Below, piece after piece: positions 33,368 through 45,466 of a stretch of DNA of 64,000 nt; positions within the stretch are counted from its first letter, which is position 1; each line of letters starts with the position of its first letter. The stretch covers positions 4,666,952-4,730,951 of the forward strand of contig CAJNOP010000004.1 of assembly GCA_905250075.1 (NCBI GenBank). The letters run 5' to 3'. The position numbers were made by a program, and so were the translations under genes. Source of the stretch: Rotaria sp. Silwood1. Its lineage: Eukaryota; Rotifera; Eurotatoria; Philodinida; Philodinidae. A model generated the notes under the pieces. The model was given only the letters and a program-made list of their open reading frames with translations, was not told the DNA's origin and ran no database searches.

Positions 33368-35528
33368 CTAATATATATCATTAAAATATCAATAAAATAA
33401 ACTTAAGTCTAAAGTAAACAAGTACAATGCAGTGTAAATTAACTGACAGAACAACCATAAACTGCTGAATATGTCATGGAAATCGTAGAGAATATATGTG
33501 AAAATAAAGATGGCGCCAGATTCTGTGCAACATAGATGAACAAAATCAATGAGATAAATTCTTTCGATTTCTTGCCAACACTTTGCGACCATATGTAGAA
33601 AATATTTTTATGAATAAAAATAAAACTCATAGAATTGACTAGTAAAGCAATATATATGCTGAAGCGTATGCATCAAGAAGATTTATTAAAATTTTCATGC
33701 TTCAATAACGGCAGCGGGATACTTAATGATAATTGATAATCATTCCAACAAATGTTTAACATTTATAATCGTAAACAGAATAGATGACAAATGATCTTAA
33801 AACTGAAATATCTTACGAGGGTCCGTTCCCGACTGTTATATTGCTTTTTGCTTGAAACTATTACCATTTCATCGACCATAATAAGTAGTGAAAAATTCTA
33901 CTTTAGTTTGGTTTTTCTATCTTCGCATGTCGAGTTAGGGTAGTTTTACTCGACTTTTATCCAATGATCAAACTTTCGACAGAAATTTTATCCATAGATG
34001 ATACGCATTCAGGATACCAATAACTCTTCACAGTTTGAGACAGAACAAATATATCCTTATCAAGATATCATCTTGTCATGAAAATGTCATTCTTTTGAAA
34101 CACAACCGACAACAGTCGTTTCTTTAAAATGCGAATCCCACGGAACGAATGCGTTCGTTTTGATTCAAACTTTGATCGGCTTCTGGTGACTACACGGCAT
34201 ATCCCTGAATGAGATCTCGGTGATCGTACGCTCATAAGACAATAATCGAAGAAATGCCCATAAATCGACGAGCAAAACTCGAAAAACCAAATCAAAACAG
34301 ACTTTAAGACTACTCATGACGATTGCTTGAAGAGTGATGCTTCCAAAAGCGATGTGACACTTGAGACAGACTGCTTCCATCACAAAAATACTATCTATAA
34401 GTAAAGATTGCTAGCTCTATGTACTCTCTTGCACATATATGTACATTACGAATTAGAAAATCATTGCACTATTGATTCTACCCGAAGTCTCTCTCGTCTC
34501 TTCCTTACACTATATTATAAAAAAGTTTCATTTACTTTAACTGACTGATACTTTGACCAGTAGTCGAGGCAACTATGGTAAAATTATCTTCAATAGCTAT
34601 ACAGCAGAATATTTCTATCGAGAGGTGTAACTCCATCGGCTGAGCCGCTACCACTGACATTGTCGTATTAGTGACGCGGGAGATGTTTCAAAATACTATC
34701 CCGAAAGCTTCTTTTTAAGGAGATTGATAAATTACATGGATCTGATGGATTCAATCTAACTGCACTAATTTAAAAATAGTGACGAAAAAGATTTTCGAAG
34801 AATTTCTCGAAATCACCTAGACAAGAGTAAATTTTCAGCGATGCCGCCTCTGGAACATAAAAATAGATACCAGACCTTTGAAAAATTTCGATATTTAGGA
34901 TCAGTTCTCAGAAATGTTATTGTCTAGTTTCTTGCTATCATGCTCTCTTGTTTTCATTCCAAAGTTTAACGGAACTAAGAACAATATTAGTAAAAGCACC
35001 GAAAACTTTTAGTCACCACCACACCCCGATGAATACATCTGCTAATACTTCTATTTAAATTAGATTCTTGCTAACTTATAATTCACAAGAGAGTCTCTAC
35101 TGTGGGCATAGTTTCAAGTAATAAATCGATTTTGAGTTCGTACTATATACATAAGCTAGACTTTTGTGCAGTATGAAAAACTCCAAAAGGATAAGTGCCC
35201 TTATTCCGTTCCTTTAGACCTATTTCGAATTTACTGTAAGTTTAAAATATGGCATGGTATCGATAAACAAAACAAATAATTTTGTTTCTACCTGACATTT
35301 CATTCATAGACACGTTTACTTGTGACCAAGATACTTCGCTCATACATAATATAACGATGATTTATTCTTTTAATACATAGTGTCATTGACAACTAACGAC
35401 AACTATATCTAAGTCAGTTTTACTTTCTTTTCTGATTGGTTTTACATATAATAAAAGACAGAAAGAACTGAAATTACGTTCGTTCACAGTACATTTATAT
35501 TTCACATTCACATTTCTGATATAGAAAA
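33368..35528. other. Divergent intergenic region between CCDC74 and CWC22
   Basis: Both flanking genes point away, so promoters of each should lie here. Apart from a possible LINE fragment at 34781-34927, nothing is recognised. The frames at 33389-33630 and 34068-34383 are unsupported. Confidence 0.45.
34781..34927 (+). pseudogene. Possible LINE reverse-transcriptase fragment
   Basis: An open stretch reads HLDKSKFSAMPPLEHKN then YQTFEKFRYLGSVLRN. The order KSK(F/Y), about 20 residues, F-x-YLGS is a familiar landmark just after the palm of non-LTR reverse transcriptases. The frame stops directly after it and no further RT motifs were found on either side. It would be a short decayed remnant; chance is not excluded. 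Confidence 0.3.
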
Positions 35529-38500
35529 ATGTTAAAATCAGAAGTTACTCGTGTTTCTGGTCCGTCAACATCATCAAAACGATATCGTCGTTCTCCAACT
35601 CCATCATCAGAATCAAATGATGATGACGATGATTATGATAGTGAAAATGAACAAAAACAAAACAAAGATGATGAAGAAGAAGGTGAAGTACGACCAAAAT
35701 CAACGTCAAATCTTCCTCCAACACAAAAAACACCTGCTGCACCACCACGTACTGGTGGTCTATACATGCCACCTGCGAAACTTCGTCTATTACAGGTAAA
35801 ATTGTTTCACATCATCAACATGGATGTATATTCTTTCTTTTTCTTGAATTAGGCATCATTAACTGATAAATCGACACCTGAATATCAACGTATAGCATGG
35901 GAAGCTTTAAAAAAAACTATTAATGGACGAGTTAATAAAGTTAATACATCAAATTTAGCATTAATTATTCGTGAATTATTTAAAGATAATATTGTTCGTG
36001 GTCGTGGTTTACTTGCACGTGGTATTATACAAGCACAAATGGCATCACCATTTTATACATCTGTCTATGCAGCATTAGTTTCGGTTATTAATACAAAATT
36101 TCCACAAATTGGTGAATTAATTGCTAAACGTCTTATATCATCGTTTCGTCGAACATATCAACGAAATGATAAAATTAATTGTTTAGCAGCAACAAAATTC
36201 ATTGCACATCTTGTTAATCAAAATGTTGTATGTAATCTTTAAAAAATAAATAAATAATTCTACTAATTTGTTTTTATTTTTCTATTTAGTTACATGAAAT
36301 AGTTGCATTACAAATGCTTGTACTTTTACTTGAAAATCCATCAGATGATAGTGTTGAATTAGCTATTGGTTTTTTAAAAGAATGTGGACAAAAATTATCC
36401 CAAGTTAGTCCACGTGGATTAGATTCAGTATTTTCAACATTAAGAAATTTACTTCATGAATCATCATTAGATAAACGTACACAATATATGATTGAAGTTT
36501 TATTTGCTGTACGAAAAGATCAATTTAAAGCTAATCCAGCTACTCCATCTGGTCTTGATTTAGTTGATGAAAATGATCAATATACACATATGCTTACATT
36601 AGAAGATCCATGTGAACCTGAACCAATGCTTGGTAATGATATATATGTCGAATAAAAAAATGATTTATTTTGTTTGTTTTTTTTTTCATTTAGATGTATT
36701 TAAACATGATCCAGAATATGAAGAAAATGAAAGAAAATATAAAGAAATTCGAAAAACAATTCTAGATGAAAGTAGTGATGATGAAGATGCATCAAGTTCT
36801 GATTCATCTGATAGTGATGAAGAAAATGATGGAAAAAAAGATGATGTTGATGAAGAAGAACAAGAAGGTGATCAAGCTGGAAGTAAGTAGAAATTTCTTT
36901 TGTTTAAGAAAACTGAAATAATTTCGAAATTATAGCATTTACTAAAGAGGGAACTTATTGAAGTGATTCATCCTTGATAAGTTTATGTTTCAGGCATATA
37001 GAGGAAACTTCTAAAAAATCAGAAGTTTTCTTTTTTTTTTACATGGAGTATTTCAAGATAGAGACAAGCATATTGACTAAAATACTTTAGAATATAGGAC
37101 TCATCGACAATTTTTCTGCTAAAAGTTTATTCTATAGTAGGAGTCCAGCAAAACTGTCGTAACTCTATAGACAAAACTGATGGATTTGAATCCTTTCAGG
37201 GAGTTATTGAAGCCCAGAATCCTACTCTATGTAGCCAAAAATGAAGTTGACAACTTTGCGAAGTTCATTATTATGTCTGCTCATGGATAGTTTTGTTTTG
37301 ACTCTTCTATCAGGTACATGCTGCATTCTCAACAAAGAAAAAGACTTTTTTCACGATGAGTCATCAACAAAAGCTTTCATCTTGTTTAAAATTACAAAAA
37401 AAGGATATGTTACTCAATGTTCAAAAAAAAATATCTATTAATTGTTTAAAGTGTACCTATGAAGATCTCATTGTCCGAATCTGAAATATTTTATTCTAGT
37501 TTGAAAAAAAAAGGAGTCTCTCCTAGATTTCATAGCATCTACTTCAGCTGATAAATGATTATTGTTAAATATTCATTTAATGCGTAAATCAATTTTCTTC
37601 TAAAACTAACAATCGAGATTGAATTATTTATCCTAAAATTTGATACATCTCAATGAACGAATGTTTTCATCCGTTTTTACGTTGAAGAACATTCATTTTC
37701 TGTCAATATGAAAAGCCTTAGTATCACCAACCATGAAATGGCTTTAGACTCATCACTAAAGACTATTTGTCTCGGATTAATCGTCCGATACCAAGCTGGC
37801 TAATTTGTGAGATACATCTGCTCTTGGAGTTAGTATATAGTCAGTCAGCATGTACAGGAAACTTAAGCGATTAAGTACAAGAACCTTTGTATTAGATTGA
37901 CCTTCTGCCTAGTTTTTTTTTTAAATCATGCGAACTGAATATAATGTAAATTTGAAACTTTTTATTTTCTTATAGAAGAAAAACAAGAAACAATTATCGA
38001 TCAAACAGAAACAAATTTAGTAACACTTCGTCGTACAATTTATTTAACAATTCAATCAAGTATTGGTGCTGAAGAATGTGCACATAAATTACTTAAAATG
38101 AATTTACGTCCTGGTCAAGAAGTATGTTATCTTTATTTATTTAAAAATATTTAATTAGTTTATTTTAATTTAATTATTAGATGGAATTATGTCAAATGAT
38201 ACTTGATAGTTGTGCACAACAGCGTACATATGAACGTTTTTTTGGTTTACTTGGACAACGTTTTTGTTTATTAAAAAAAGAATATATTGAATGTTTTGAA
38301 AAAGTTTTTCAAGATCAATATGAAATTGTTCATCGTCTTGAAAATGTTAAATTAAGAAATGTTGCAAAATTTTTTGCACATTTACTTGTTACAGATGCCA
38401 TTTCATGGGGTGTATGTTATTTGTTTTTATTTTTAATAAAAAATAATATGTTTTATGATTTTTTTAGGTACTTCGTTGTATTCGTTTAACGGAAGAAGAT

Positions 38501-40590
38501 ACAACATCCTCATCACGTGTTTATATAAAAAATTTATTCTTAGAATTAGCTGAATTTCTTGGCCTAACTAAACTTAATAATCGTTTAACAGATCCGTATG
38601 TTATGAAAAAAAAAAATAATAATCTATTTTTTGATCTTTTTTTTTAAATTACTCTTGTAGAACGTTAACGGAATATTTTGAAGGTCTTTTTCCACGTGAT
38701 AATCCAAAAAATACTCGATTCTCAATCAATTTTTTTACATCAATTGGTCTTGGTGGTTTAACAGATGAATTACGTGAATTTTTAAGAACAAATCCTACAC
38801 CAGCTCCACCTGTACAAGCAGCAATATCTATTAAAACTGAAACAAAAGATGATGAAGATGATTATAAAGATCATGATCGAATTCAAGCTCATGCTCATGA
38901 ACTTCAACTACAACAACAAATAGCTAAAAAACAAAAAGAAGAAACTATGAAGAACAAGAAGAAAACTAAGCGTATGTTCAAGTGTTAATAAACTTTTAAT
39001 TTTTTATATAAAATTTGTTTCAAAATTTGAAGTCAAAAAAACTAAGAAAAGGATCATTATTATATGTCACAATAAACTACTCTTTCTTCCAGTTCTTATA
39101 CTAATCATGTATTGATTAGGAGTTTTAGAATTCTTGTCTTTGAAAAATGAGAACGTAACGCAAATTGCACTTGCTAACATTCGTTATATATATACTGAGG
39201 TGTTCACAGACAGAGAAAGTGACGCTTAGTCACATATTTGACAAAAGTATAGTTCCTATTTCACTTCACACAAATCTAAGTTTGTAGATATATAGTACTA
39301 GCAAATAGAGCATCTCACGAGAATCGGCTTGTATATAAAAAGTAATGATTAATTTCATGAAATGAATTTTGTAGATGATTTCATGGGTAAACGGTAATTG
39401 ATTGTTGGTATTCAAATTTTGAATTTATCAAAATGTTACAAAAAAGGTGAAAACTATATTTATTGTCGAACAGAAAAAACTGCAGCAGCTAGAAGTTCTA
39501 AAATAAGGAAAACTTAGATAGCAATATGAAAAATCTTTAAAGCAGTTGCTACTTACTTTTGCGTTTGATCTCATGCTCAATAAGAAGAACTTGCTAAATT
39601 TGAATTTATACTTATCTCTAATATTTCTTGACCTGGAATAGGTTCTTTGTTGTTTTCTGAACTACTCAAAGTTATTGCTACATCATGATAACACATTATT
39701 TTTTGTCGATTTTATTTTTCATCATAGCACCCAATTGTGGTAGATTCGTTTATACAACATTGCTCACTCTTTTTATGCAAGATTGATATACGTTTCGTGA
39801 TCGTCTAGTTATGTTCGTGAATTTTCAGAATTAAGGAATATTATTGGTACATGGTTAAGGATATTTTTATAAGTGAAGTATAATTTATTTGATTGCCTTG
39901 TACAGAATAGAAGAATTCGATAAATCAAATTTTCTAGTGAATCATAGTGTTTTAACTTAATCTTAAGTGCTCTGATTGTTTGAATTACAACGGTAATTGT
40001 GATCTCTCAGACAATATTAACTTCTTAAAGTTTCGATTGAAAAATTTTTTGAACGAGCTGCGAAATGATTTTACTTGAGAAAAAAAAAGTGCTGTCGTTG
40101 GCAATTCATCCTTGTAAATTCATAATCTGGTTTCGAATATCAAGTTCCGTAGATGTTAATTTTTTCTATACATTAATAAGAGACTTATCAATATCTATCA
40201 TTTCACATATTCAATTATAATTTGAAATATATTAATCATCTTTGAAATTAATATATAGGTTCACCGTCTACATCGTCATCTTCATCAAGATCATCATCCT
40301 CGTCGTCATCTTCAGCTTCTCCACCACCAGCACCAGCACCAGCACCACCACCGCCAACATCATCATCATCATTTCGTAGTCATCGTGATCGAGGTCATGG
40401 AAACAATAATAAAAGTGAACGTAAACAACAAGTTTATCGATCTCCAAATGATGATCGTCGCATTGAAAAAAAAAGAGATGAACATCGACAACGTGATCGT
40501 CGAAATGAAGAACGTCGTTATCAAGAAAAACCATCATCATCATCACCTGATCAACATCGTCGTCATCATCATAAATCATCAAAACGTTAA
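35529..40590 (+). CDS. CWC22: Pre-mRNA splicing factor CWC22 (nucampholin)
   Basis: Nine exons: 35529-35795, 35853-36227, 36290-36632, 36694-36882, 37976-38121, 38181-38411, 38468-38595, 38661-38971 and 40259-40590. All phases match and give 773 residues. The N-terminus is acidic and Ser-rich. The MIF4G domain spans about 100-285 ([40 protein letters not shown]), the part that holds eIF4A3 during exon-junction-complex loading. An acidic linker (about 345-390) separates it from the MA3 domain at about 405-530 ([40 protein letters not shown]). [19 protein letters not shown] follows, a hallmark of CWC22. The tail is Ser/Arg/His-rich (SSSSS runs, then RRNEERRYQ), shorter than in vertebrates. Introns 4 and 8 are about 1.1 and 1.3 kb and contain no recognised gene. 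Confidence 0.96.
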
Positions 40591-40993
40591 ATTAAATATT
40601 TTTTTTTCTTGTCTACATTTATTGTGTATTATTAATAAATGTTTTTTGTCGTGCAGTGTCTATTTCAAAAATTATTAAAGTAACTTAGAACATATATATT
40701 ATCATCATCTTCAACTTGAATTAAAATAAGTGAAAATTTATCTAGTAGATCCGTTTTCTATAACTCACAGTCGATTCTTACAACAACACTAGACATCTTT
40801 ATTAATTATGAAAGTCCAGCAAACAGAGAGTATGATTAAATAAGATAAAATTTAAGCGACTCATAAATTTTTTTCTAATCGTTGACTGACAGATTGGTTC
40901 TTAACGTTCATTTTATGGAGATTTAATTGACTGAAAAAAAATCTTGAAATACAAAATTTTTCAAATAATTTGATGGGTTTATGTTTTTTTTAG
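40591..40993 (+). other. Intergenic spacer ending in a strong splice acceptor
   Basis: 403 nt between CWC22 and the protease gene. The last bases, TTATGTTTTTTTTAG, abut the protease ATG, so the protease message may receive a spliced leader or lose a 5-prime UTR intron. The spacer is long enough for its own promoter, so co-transcription with CWC22 is not required. Confidence 0.4.
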
Positions 40994-43900
40994 ATGAAAA
41001 ATATGCTTAAGTTATCTATATTAATTACCATATGTAAGTTTTGTTTAATGATTTCGTGGAAATTCTATAAATTTGTCTATTGATTTAGTATTATCGATAA
41101 TTCTATTTGTTAATGGAAGTCTTTTACAAAATGGTCTTCCATTAAGATATCATGTTAGTGGTGTTATTCAATTACCTTATGCAGAAATAAGTGAACCATT
41201 TGAATCATGGATTGATGTTGAATTAGGTTTTTCACGTATTGATTATTATGGCGGTTAGTTTTGTTTGATTTTTTTTTTATTTATTTTTATTATTATAAAC
41301 TAAATTATAGGTGCAGCAAAGACTGTTCAACGAAAAGGCACAGGTGATAAAGATTTTGGAGCTAATTACAAAATTGTACCAATATCTAGTAAATAAAATT
41401 TAATAAATAAAATTTCTATACTGATAGTTTCTTTATAGATGAACAAGTATTAAATAAAATAACATGTTTTCAATCTAATGGTTCAAAAGAAGAATTAGCT
41501 GATATACAACATAGTATACCGGATATAAATTCATTTGAAGTATTTTATTCATTTATTGTCTTATTATATGATTAGAAAAATTTTTTTTTTGTTTTGCTTT
41601 TAGGATTTAGGTCCAGCTGAATGGCGTGGAATAAAATGTCAAATGTATCAAAGTATTGATCAAGAAGGTGATAAAAAATCAACATATACTTATTATATAA
41701 ATGCTGAAACAAAACATCCAATTCATTATGAAATGTTTGGTTATGATACATTAATTGGATCTCACTTTGATAAATATACAATTGATTATTATAATTATGA
41801 TGAAGAACCAATTGATGCAAATTTATTTCATGTTACTGATGGTATTTTGTTTTTTTCTTTTTATTATTTTTAATAATAATTTATGATTATCCTTTTTTTT
41901 TTGTTGTTGATAGAAATGAAATGCATAGGATTTCCAGATTCTGATATATCTTCACATGTTTTATTTAATCCAATGCGTGAATATATAAATCGTCATGGTG
42001 AAGATGATCTTCAAATATCATTTGATGAATTTAAGAAACAACATGGATATAAATATAAAGATGAATATGAACATCGTCATCGATTAAAAACTTTTCGACA
42101 TAATAATCGTTATATAAATACACGTAATCGTGCAGGACTTACATATAAAATGAAATTAAATAAATTTGCTGATCGAACGGTAAATTGAAATAAATGATAA
42201 TTGAAAATTTTGCTTCAATAGTTGTTTTGTTTTGATCTTTCTTTTCTTTCTATATTAGGATGATGAATTACGAGTACTACGTGGTCGTCGTCATACAAAA
42301 GGTTATAATGGTGGTCTTCGTTTTCCAATAGAAGAATTAACAAAGGATAATCGAGCTATTCCACAATCAATTGATTGGCGTATAATGGGTGCTGTTACAC
42401 CTGTAAAAGATCAAGGTATTTGTGGTTCATGTTGGTCATTTGGTACAACAGGTGTTATTGAAGGTGCTTATTTTGTTAAAGTAAAATTAGAAAGATTTAA
42501 TTTTAATTTGATAAATATTTTTTTGTTTTTGTTAGCATGGATCATCTATACGTTTATCTGAACAAGGTTATTTTGAATATATATGTAAAAATAAATAAAA
42601 TAATTAATTTTTTACTTAATAGATTTAATTGATTGTTCATGGGGTTTTGGTAATAATGGTTGTGATGGTGGTGAAGATTATCGTTCATATCAATATATTA
42701 TGAAACATGATGGAATAGCTCTTGAAGATACTTATGGTCCATATTTACAAGAGGATAGTTTTTGTCATCATGATATGGTAACAAAAGGTGCTAAAATTCT
42801 TGGTTATGTTAATGTAACTGAAAGTGATACAGAAGCTTTAAAGATTGCTATTGCAAAGAAAGGTCCAGTTTCAGTTGGTAAGAATATTATAATAAAGGGT
42901 GTTTGGAAAACTTTTAGACAAGATGTTTGTTCAATTTTGATTCGCTAGAAAATATTTCCGATGAGTCGAAAACTATAAGTTTATGCTCTTTTCAAATGTG
43001 ATCTTAGAGATTTTGTTTGAGAGTAGTGAAATAATCTATGAAAAGTCTAAAAACTTATCTTACACGTTGTTGTATTTTCAATATTGCGATTCAAAATTAA
43101 ACGTTAAAATCTCTATTTATATATCAGCATGTAGATTAGAAGTTACTCTACATAATAAACTATTTGAATTTTGGTTTGTCTGTCCACAATGAACTTGTAT
43201 TTTCGGTTTTTTTAATTACTCTTTTTTTTTGAATAATTAACAATTGTTTTAAGTTGAAAGAAGCCCTTAAGAAAAGCTTTTGTAGTCTCACTTAGGTAAA
43301 ATGTACAGCTTGGTTCAAGATATCATATTATAGGCAAGTGTTCGTTCTACAAAACGACCAACTTCGATAATTTTTTACATGTTTGAAAAGGAACTTAAAG
43401 AATAAACAAAAATCTATCGATTCATTCTAAGTAATTTTTCAGATCTTTCAAAAATTTTCTCACTATTCTTGAACAAAAATAACCAAAATTCTACTAAGCC
43501 TATATTCAACTTCTACAGTTTTTGATTCTTCAGAAATCTTTTCTAGTAGATCAAAAGTGAACAAACATCTTGTATAAAAACTTACCAATCACCCGCTATA
43601 TACTTATTTAACGGTTTAATTTTATTTTATAGGTATTGATGCTGCTCATAAAAGTTTTGTATTTTATGCTAGTGGAGGTAAGAATAAGCTATTTCTTTTG
43701 GAATGCTTTCATATATTTACTCTTTTTCTTTTTCAATTTCTAGTCTACTATGAACCTAAATGTGGTATGTGTTATGTAACATTTTTTTAAATATTCAAAT
43801 AATTTATTTATTATTAGGTAATACACCGGAAGATTTAGATCATGCGGTATTAGCAGTTGGTTATGGCACATTAAATGGTGAAGATTATTGGCTTGTAAAA

Positions 43901-44005
43901 AATTCTTGGTCAACATATTGGGGTAATGATGGTTATGTACTTATGTCTCGAAAGAATAATAATTGTGGTGTAGCCACAGCAGCAACTTATGTTATTGTTG
44001 CATAA
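40994..44005 (+). CDS. Secreted papain-family (C1) cysteine protease, counting-factor-associated/digestive type
   Basis: Twelve exons: 40994-41033, 41089-41253, 41311-41388, 41439-41539, 41604-41841, 41914-42179, 42259-42480, 42536-42566, 42623-42877, 43633-43677, 43744-43764 and 43818-44005. Phases agree throughout, for 549 residues. A signal peptide occupies about 1-23. Residues about 27-230 form the extra N-terminal domain of this subgroup ([39 protein letters not shown]). The I29 inhibitor-type prodomain is at about 235-305 ([27 protein letters not shown]). The mature enzyme starts near 330, with oxyanion Gln348, nucleophile Cys354 in CGSCWSFG, His496 in [11 protein letters not shown] and Asn516 in VKNSW. 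All catalytic residues are intact. Exons of 21, 31, 40 and 45 nt are notable. The 755-nt intron 9 holds nothing recognised. Probable lysosomal or digestive endopeptidase. Confidence 0.93.
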
Positions 44006-44129
44006 AATACAATCTCAAAATTGTTTTTTTTTTCTGTTATATATAAAGTTCTCGGATTCTTTTTTTCTTATATTTGATTCAAGGTTGCTAAATAAAAACT
44101 AAAGAACAAAAAAGAAAAGTTTATATACT

Positions 44130-45466
44130 TCAACATATAATATGTGGTCGTTTCCACTTATGTCCAGTTATTTGATGAATGCCTCGACAATATAAATAGA
44201 GTTGATTAAATTGATTTATTAAATAACGACGTCGACTTGCCCATTCACTAAAACCACTTCGAGCCATAATTAATGTATCACATTCTCCAAGAACATAAAA
44301 ATCTGAAATAACTTTAAGAAAACCTTGACATTGTTCATTTGATGAATATGATGAAGATAAACGATCAATATGAATTATTGGACCAGGAATAGACATTGAT
44401 TGACTTGTATTGTATTTATTAAGAATATATTGATTTATATTCATTGAATCACTTGTTATAAAAATCATTGAATTTTTATTTATGGTTAAATTTTTATCAA
44501 CAAATTGAAGAATATCTTCAACTATTGTATCACGATAAATAAGTTGTTTATCAGTAGCCATTGATGGATTTTTTCCCACACGTATATGTAAGCAAATAAG
44601 TTGTTTTTTAAAACTTTTTTCGTCATTTAATTTAATTAATAATTGATCAACTAAATTCATAACTTGTTTCGTTGGCAGAAAAAGAAGTTCATAAAGAAGT
44701 GGAAATAAGCGAGCTTGTGAAGATTCGTTATATGATAGATTTAATAAACTAACTAAATTCTGTATATGTTTATTAGCTAATGCGGGCGTTATATAATCAC
44801 CGTTTGTTGTTATGTAAATATCATCATATTGAGACCATTCTGTAATAAAATTTGTCGAAGAAATTTTTTTATAAATAGCCTGTGCTAGTTGATTATTTCG
44901 TGTAGTTTCGATATACAACTGCTTACGATATGATCTATTAGAAAAAACAAAAATAATTTCTTATACTTGTAAATGTAAATAATGATTTTACTCGTATTTA
45001 ATCGGTTTCCAATCATATAGATTAGGTTTTAAAAATTTTGTTACTTCACATGGATAAGGCATATCTATATAAAATCGTCGTCTACTAAGAATGGCTAAGA
45101 TAAATGTCGATGTAATACCACGAAGTCGATCACCCCCTTAAAACTAAATGATATTATCTATCTCGATTGCAATAGGATGTATTGTATTAGATACTTACAT
45201 CCCCCACACCATTCTCGACATAGATAAGTTATTGATGGTGATTTATTTGAAGATGGTCTATCGAGTAACATTGATATATTAACATGACCAAAATATTGAT
45301 AAAATAAACGTAGACGTTCATCAATTTTAGTTGATAAAATATTTAATGACTTTACAGTTGTTATTCTACTTATTGAGCGTAGACGATAAATAAAAACACT
45401 AATTCCGATAGTAAAACATAATATTACAAGAAAACGGTAAGAACGAAGACTTCGCATTGCATACAT
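44130..45466 (-). CDS. Golgi fucosyltransferase-like protein (GT-B fold)
   Basis: Exons 45466-45199, 45136-44992 and 44934-44130 join in phase (donors GGAT|GTAAGT and ACGA|GTAAAA) for 405 residues. A basic start and a hydrophobic helix at about 11-29 (FLVILCFTIGISVFIYRL) make a type II Golgi anchor. The first junction recreates GGWGDRLRGITSTFILA at residues 88-104. G-x-GDRLRG is the entry motif of several fucosyltransferase families. Later marks are HIRVGK at 254-259, resembling the His-Xaa-Arg GDP-sugar site, SDSMNINQYI, and ECDTLIMARSGFSEWASRR before the C-terminus. These point to GDP-fucose as donor. The acceptor and exact CAZy family (near GT23, GT37 or GT11) cannot be fixed by eye. It converges on the protease gene with 124 bp between stop codons. 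Confidence 0.75.

Noticed and set aside
34068-34383. Overlapping minus-strand frames of 72-75 residues
   Set aside because: No domain, no consistent frame and no splice sites. The plus-strand reading is broken by stops.
40268-40582. Long minus-strand frame rich in Asp, Val and Met
   Set aside because: Antisense shadow of the Ser/Arg/His-rich last exon of CWC22, produced by its TCA/CAT-rich codons.
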